DNA of 26,009 nt, taken from positions 1-26,009 of IMG/VR virus record IMGVR_UViG_3300042507_004468; one strand, given 5' to 3'. Below the pieces are notes generated by a model. It saw nothing but the letters and a program-made list of their open reading frames with translations, made no database searches and was not told the origin of the DNA. The position numbers were made by a program, and so were the translations under genes. Origin of the DNA: a virus. Below are positions 23,072-26,009 of the stretch, in pieces. How positions within the stretch are numbered: position 1 is the first letter of the stretch; every line of letters starts with the position of its first letter.

Positions 23072-24968
23072 TAATGCTCCAGGGATCTTTTTTAAGTTTC
23101 AGGATCAAAACTTAAGAACTCCTTCGATTGAAGACGGGAACCCTACTGATAATACAGAGCAAGGAAAAATCTTTACATCAGAAATTGATTCTACATCAGG
23201 TTATTCTATTGATTATGCAGCCACTATAACAGGCTGGAATAATACAAAAAATTCAACAGGCGGAGAGATATCATATCTTATTAGTTTTACATATGATGTA
23301 GATTACCTGCAGGCTATTCCAGTTGTTTTAGATAACCCAGGCCAGTTTGGATCGGACATCATAAAGGAAAATGACATATTTTTAATTTGGTCTCGTAGCG
23401 GTAGCAACGATTATGTTAGAGGATTTGTTTCAAAAATAATAGACATTGTTACTACTCCTTATGCAGGTCCTCCTGCGGGTGTAACTTATGATATAGTTGC
23501 CCAAGTTACCGTAACACAAGGAACACCTAATAGCGTTTTTGCTGATGTGACTAATGGTGATATATTTTTGTGGAAAAGACAACGATTTCAAGATGAAACT
23601 ACTTTTCAAGAAGCTTATCCACCGGTTAACTTAAAAATGACTAAAGATGATAACGGAAATCTTTATGCTTATTGGGATGATATAAATGAAGAAAGCCGCA
23701 GATATAGAATTTACTTTAGAAACCCTACTACTTATCCACCAAGTGGAACTATCTATAACGTTTTAGGAAGTATAGCAAATAGCAATACTTCTTTAAGTGT
23801 ATTTTTAGATGAAACAAACCCTGGTGCTGGGCAACTAACCAGCATAAAGATTAACCAACCGGGTGTAAACATGCATAGCGATCGTTCAGTTGATATTATC
23901 GGAACAGGAACAGGTGCTACTGCTCGAACTAATTTAGACCCTAAAGGATCTTTAACCATTAATGAATATGTGGTCAAAGACGCAACGTCTTTAGGCGCTA
24001 TAAACACAGCTTTTCAGTTAACTCCTTTTGGGCAACCTATTGCAACTTTTACTAATACAACCATCCCACCTGGTCCTTTAGCAAACGGCGTGTATGTTGG
24101 TTGTCCTTCAACTAGCACAGGCGCAGGAATTGGTGCTACGTTTAACATTACGGTAGCAAGTGGTGCAATTACATCAATAACTCTAAATAACCCAGGAACT
24201 CGTTATAGATTAACCAACGTATTAACTATAGCTGGAACAGCTTTCGGTGGAGCTAGTCCTGCTGATGACTTAACAATAACTTTAAATACACTAGTCCCTA
24301 CAAGTTACATCAATGTTGCTTCTACAAGCGCAGGACCGGGTATAGGTGCAACTTTTAACGTTACATATAATTCATTAGGAGTAGGAAATGTTGCTATCAA
24401 TAATCCTGGTTGGGGCTATACTCCTGGCAATCCTATTTATATTGCTAACGCTTTGTTAGGTGGACCGCCGGCTACTGATTATTTGCTATCCGCGGGTAAT
24501 AACGGTCCAACTATTAGAGTTTACTCACAAAACATGAGAGAAGGATATTCTGATTATCCTGTACCTAATGTAAGATCTTATGTAGAAGGTCTACCTGCTG
24601 CTGGAAATACAACGGACTACTATGTAGGTAGTGTTTCACAAATTATGCCAGGAAATAATCGTTACTTATACATCAATGTTTATGATGCTAAGACAGGTTC
24701 ACCGGTGCTCTTTCCTTTAGGATATGTTATGCCTAACACTCTTAAAACACACGATGGCATTGAATTGCTAACAGTAGGGTCAGGATATACTAAGAAAGCA
24801 AGAGCAAATGTTAAAGTAATTCCTAATGATGTAAGGTGGTTTTATGATTCTAGCGTTTTTGGTCCACCGCCTATTTCTAACACATGGCCTTGGTCAGTGT
24901 GTGCAATTTACGATGAGATAAATAAAAAATACACAGAATGGTCAATAGAAGATTACATAAAATTCTAA
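23058..24968 (+). CDS. Baseplate/tail structural protein with glycine-rich beta repeats
   Basis: A 636-residue protein following the gp7-like gene, the place of gp8 in T4. I cannot show homology to gp8 (334 residues). The N-terminal half is beta-rich, with DIFLIWSRSGSNDYVRGFVSKIIDIV and an Ig/fibronectin-like piece (PPVNLKMTKDDNGNLYAYWDDINEESRRYRIYFRNP, about 190-226). Two clear tandem repeats of about 65 residues lie at about 346-481, listed separately, and a diverged third piece lies at about 258-300. The C-terminal 100 residues are again globular (MREGYSDYPVPNVRSYVEG, and DDVRW-like NDVRWFYDSSVFG). The protein is probably an outer wedge component. It overlaps the upstream gene by 14 bases and the downstream HAD gene by 31 bases. 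Confidence 0.75.
   Translation: MRLRDNAPGIFFKFQDQNLRTPSIEDGNPTDNTEQGKIFTSEIDSTSGYSIDYAATITGWNNTKNSTGGEISYLISFTYDVDYLQAIPVVLDNPGQFGSDIIKENDIFLIWSRSGSNDYVRGFVSKIIDIVTTPYAGPPAGVTYDIVAQVTVTQGTPNSVFADVTNGDIFLWKRQRFQDETTFQEAYPPVNLKMTKDDNGNLYAYWDDINEESRRYRIYFRNPTTYPPSGTIYNVLGSIANSNTSLSVFLDETNPGAGQLTSIKINQPGVNMHSDRSVDIIGTGTGATARTNLDPKGSLTINEYVVKDATSLGAINTAFQLTPFGQPIATFTNTTIPPGPLANGVYVGCPSTSTGAGIGATFNITVASGAITSITLNNPGTRYRLTNVLTIAGTAFGGASPADDLTITLNTLVPTSYINVASTSAGPGIGATFNVTYNSLGVGNVAINNPGWGYTPGNPIYIANALLGGPPATDYLLSAGNNGPTIRVYSQNMREGYSDYPVPNVRSYVEGLPAAGNTTDYYVGSVSQIMPGNNRYLYINVYDAKTGSPVLFPLGYVMPNTLKTHDGIELLTVGSGYTKKARANVKVIPNDVRWFYDSSVFGPPPISNTWPWSVCAIYDEINKKYTEWSIEDYIKF
24093..24500 (+). repeat. Two tandem ~65-residue glycine-rich protein repeats
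   Basis: Copy one (24093-24293) and copy two (24306-24500) share ST(S)xGxGIGATFN(I/V)T, then a strand ending (L/I)NNPGxxY, then an xIAxxxxGG block. About four residues separate them. Similar G-A-T-F-N...NPG-GY modules also occur in the gp7-like protein (near 16590-16740 and 18660-18720 on the DNA). They look like small beta-sandwich or beta-prism decorations that phages shuffle between structural proteins. The copies differ considerably in DNA, so the duplication is not recent. Confidence 0.75.
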
Positions 24969-25522
24969 ATGAAGCAGTCATTAAAGGCAGCCAGCCTAAC
25001 AGGCTTATTGTCTTTGACTTGGACGACACGCTAATTATTTCAGCCGCTAAGATTAAAGTATTAAATCCTAAGAATCAAAGAGTTATATTGGAACTAACTC
25101 CTGCTGAGTTTAATCACTATTCGCATGATCCAAAAAATACTCTTTCTTTTGCGGAATTTGAAGATGCAGAAGTTTTAAGAAAAAGCACATTCATAACAGA
25201 AATTGTAGACCAGTTACTCAACTACTATAAAAGTGGAGTTCACGTATCTATTGTAACAGCAAGATCAAGCTCCAAGCTGATTCGCAATTTCTTTTTAGAA
25301 AATGGCATTGATATACACCCAGATTTAGTTATAGCTGTTAATGATCCGCAATACAAATTTACTGGAAGCATTGCAGAAAGAAAAAAACAAGCTATACATA
25401 AACTTGTTGAAGACGGTTACACCGACTTTATTTTCTTTGACGATAATGATGAAAACCTAGCGCTTGCTAAGGAAATTGAAAACGAAAAGGATGTAAGAGT
25501 CCAAACAATCAAAGTAGGATGA
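24938..25522 (+). CDS. HAD-superfamily phosphatase
   Basis: A 194-residue HAD-like hydrolase. Motif I is VFDLDDTL (about 25-32) with the nucleophile Asp and the acid/base Asp two residues on. Motif II is the Thr of SIVTARSS (about 103-110). A conserved Lys candidate lies in AERKKQAIHKL. Motif IV is FFDDND (about 166-171), binding Mg2+. There is little cap domain, so a small or macromolecular phosphate substrate such as a nucleotide or polynucleotide 3'-phosphate is possible. The substrate is not decided by the sequence. The ATG at 24938 overlaps the previous gene by 31 bases; no in-frame ATG closer to motif I exists, so this start is kept. The stop overlaps the PhoH-like start (ATGA). Confidence 0.8.
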   Translation: MVNRRLHKILNEAVIKGSQPNRLIVFDLDDTLIISAAKIKVLNPKNQRVILELTPAEFNHYSHDPKNTLSFAEFEDAEVLRKSTFITEIVDQLLNYYKSGVHVSIVTARSSSKLIRNFFLENGIDIHPDLVIAVNDPQYKFTGSIAERKKQAIHKLVEDGYTDFIFFDDNDENLALAKEIENEKDVRVQTIKVG

Positions 25523-26009
25523 CAAGAAGAAAATCTAAGACCGATGAAGACTTTGAGTTTTTCCCAGGTCAACACACATTGTCTAAACTTAAAATTGCTT
25601 TTAAGTGTAAGACAGAAAACCAAAAGAAACTTGTTCGCTTAATTGCTAACAATCAAATGATTATCTGTGCAGGGCCAGCAGGAACGGGTAAAACTTATGT
25701 TGCTTGTGCAGAAGCTTTAAGGCTTTTATCAACAGGACGGTACAAAAAAATTATTGTAGCAAAAAGTGTTACCGTATTAGAAGGAGAAGAGATAGGATTT
25801 CTAAAAGGAACCCTTAAAGAAAAGATGGATCCTATCATGGTAAGTTTTATGGATAACTTTCATAAGATAATTGGAAAGCCTCTGACTGAAGAATTGGAAC
25901 GTCATGATTTGTTAGAAACTACGCCTTTAGCTTTTATCCGTGGTAGATCAATTGACGATTCAATAATTATTGTTGATGAAGCTCAAAATATCACGCTTAA
26001 GAATATGAG
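25519..26009 (+). CDS. phoH: PhoH-like ATPase, 3' end beyond window
   Basis: The first 163 residues of a PhoH-family P-loop NTPase; the gene runs off the window. The start ATG overlaps the HAD stop (ATGA). The Walker A motif is GPAGTGKT at residues 52-59, and Walker B is IIIVDEAQN at about 149-157. Between them lies AKSVTVLEGEEIGFLKGTLKEKMDP, the PhoH-specific segment, in the variant with GFLKGTLKEKM rather than the GFLPGD usual in bacteria. PhoH-like proteins are common in marine and T4-like phages. Their role is unsettled: an RNA helicase/endonuclease-like activity in some bacterial PhoH-PIN fusions, and phosphate-starvation regulation in bacteria. A preceding basic stretch (MTRRKSK) and a TENQKKLVRLI helix lead into the ATPase domain. 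Confidence 0.92.
   Translation, partial: MTRRKSKTDEDFEFFPGQHTLSKLKIAFKCKTENQKKLVRLIANNQMIICAGPAGTGKTYVACAEALRLLSTGRYKKIIVAKSVTVLEGEEIGFLKGTLKEKMDPIMVSFMDNFHKIIGKPLTEELERHDLLETTPLAFIRGRSIDDSIIIVDEAQNITLKNM

Noticed and set aside
1-26009. tRNA genes, CRISPR arrays, insertion sequences, attachment sites
   Set aside because: No cloverleaf-like gap, no spaced direct repeats and no transposase or integrase coding pattern were found; nearly every base is in a supported gene.

Overview
The window is a 26 kb piece of a lytic, contractile-tailed (myovirus) phage genome with a T4-type baseplate. It is AT-rich and very tightly packed: there is no stretch over 300 bases without a gene, and no tRNA, rRNA, CRISPR or insertion sequence was seen. 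None of the start codons examined has a convincing GGAGG-type Shine-Dalgarno sequence. That absence, together with PKD-like domains in a tail protein, suggests a Bacteroidetes (flavobacterial) host. The host is an inference from these traits, not a direct observation.

Layout. (1) 1-1225, plus strand: the end of an accessory block with a Nudix hydrolase and two unrecognised small genes. (2) 1222-1970, minus strand: a three-gene operon of small charged proteins. The first two have N-termini like the capsid-targeting peptide of T4 internal head proteins, and the first also has a very acidic tail like a prohead core protein. (3) 1971-2046: a divergent promoter region. (4) 2047-10411, plus strand: the central hub module, with a baseplate/tube-associated protein, a LysM-like wedge protein, a gp27-like hub, a tube-like protein with a long C-terminal repeat array, a gp5-like spike without lysozyme, and a coiled-coil protein with a hydrophobic C-terminus. 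(5) 10412-13416: an unexpected non-baseplate cassette with its own candidate promoter. It holds a triple S1-domain RNA-binding protein, an amidoligase fused to a cysteine-rich helix-like repeat region, and another protein with a capsid-targeting-like N-terminus. (6) 13425-24968: the wedge module, with a structural protein, gp25, gp6, a small protein, a 2189-residue gp7-like protein and a repeat-bearing structural protein. (7) 24938-26009: a HAD-family phosphatase overlapping a PhoH-type ATPase that runs off the window.

How it fits together. The baseplate genes together would build hub, spike and wedge. Many neighbours overlap by a few bases (TAATG or ATGA junctions), so translation is probably coupled. 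Candidate promoters resembling the T4 late element (TATAAATACT) lie before the minus-strand head-protein operon, before the first baseplate gene and before the S1 gene. This suggests these blocks are expressed together late in infection.

The least explained parts are the S1/amidoligase/head-targeted cassette inside the baseplate cluster, the 14-unit repeat tail of the tube-like protein, and the putative membrane-active protein directly behind the spike.
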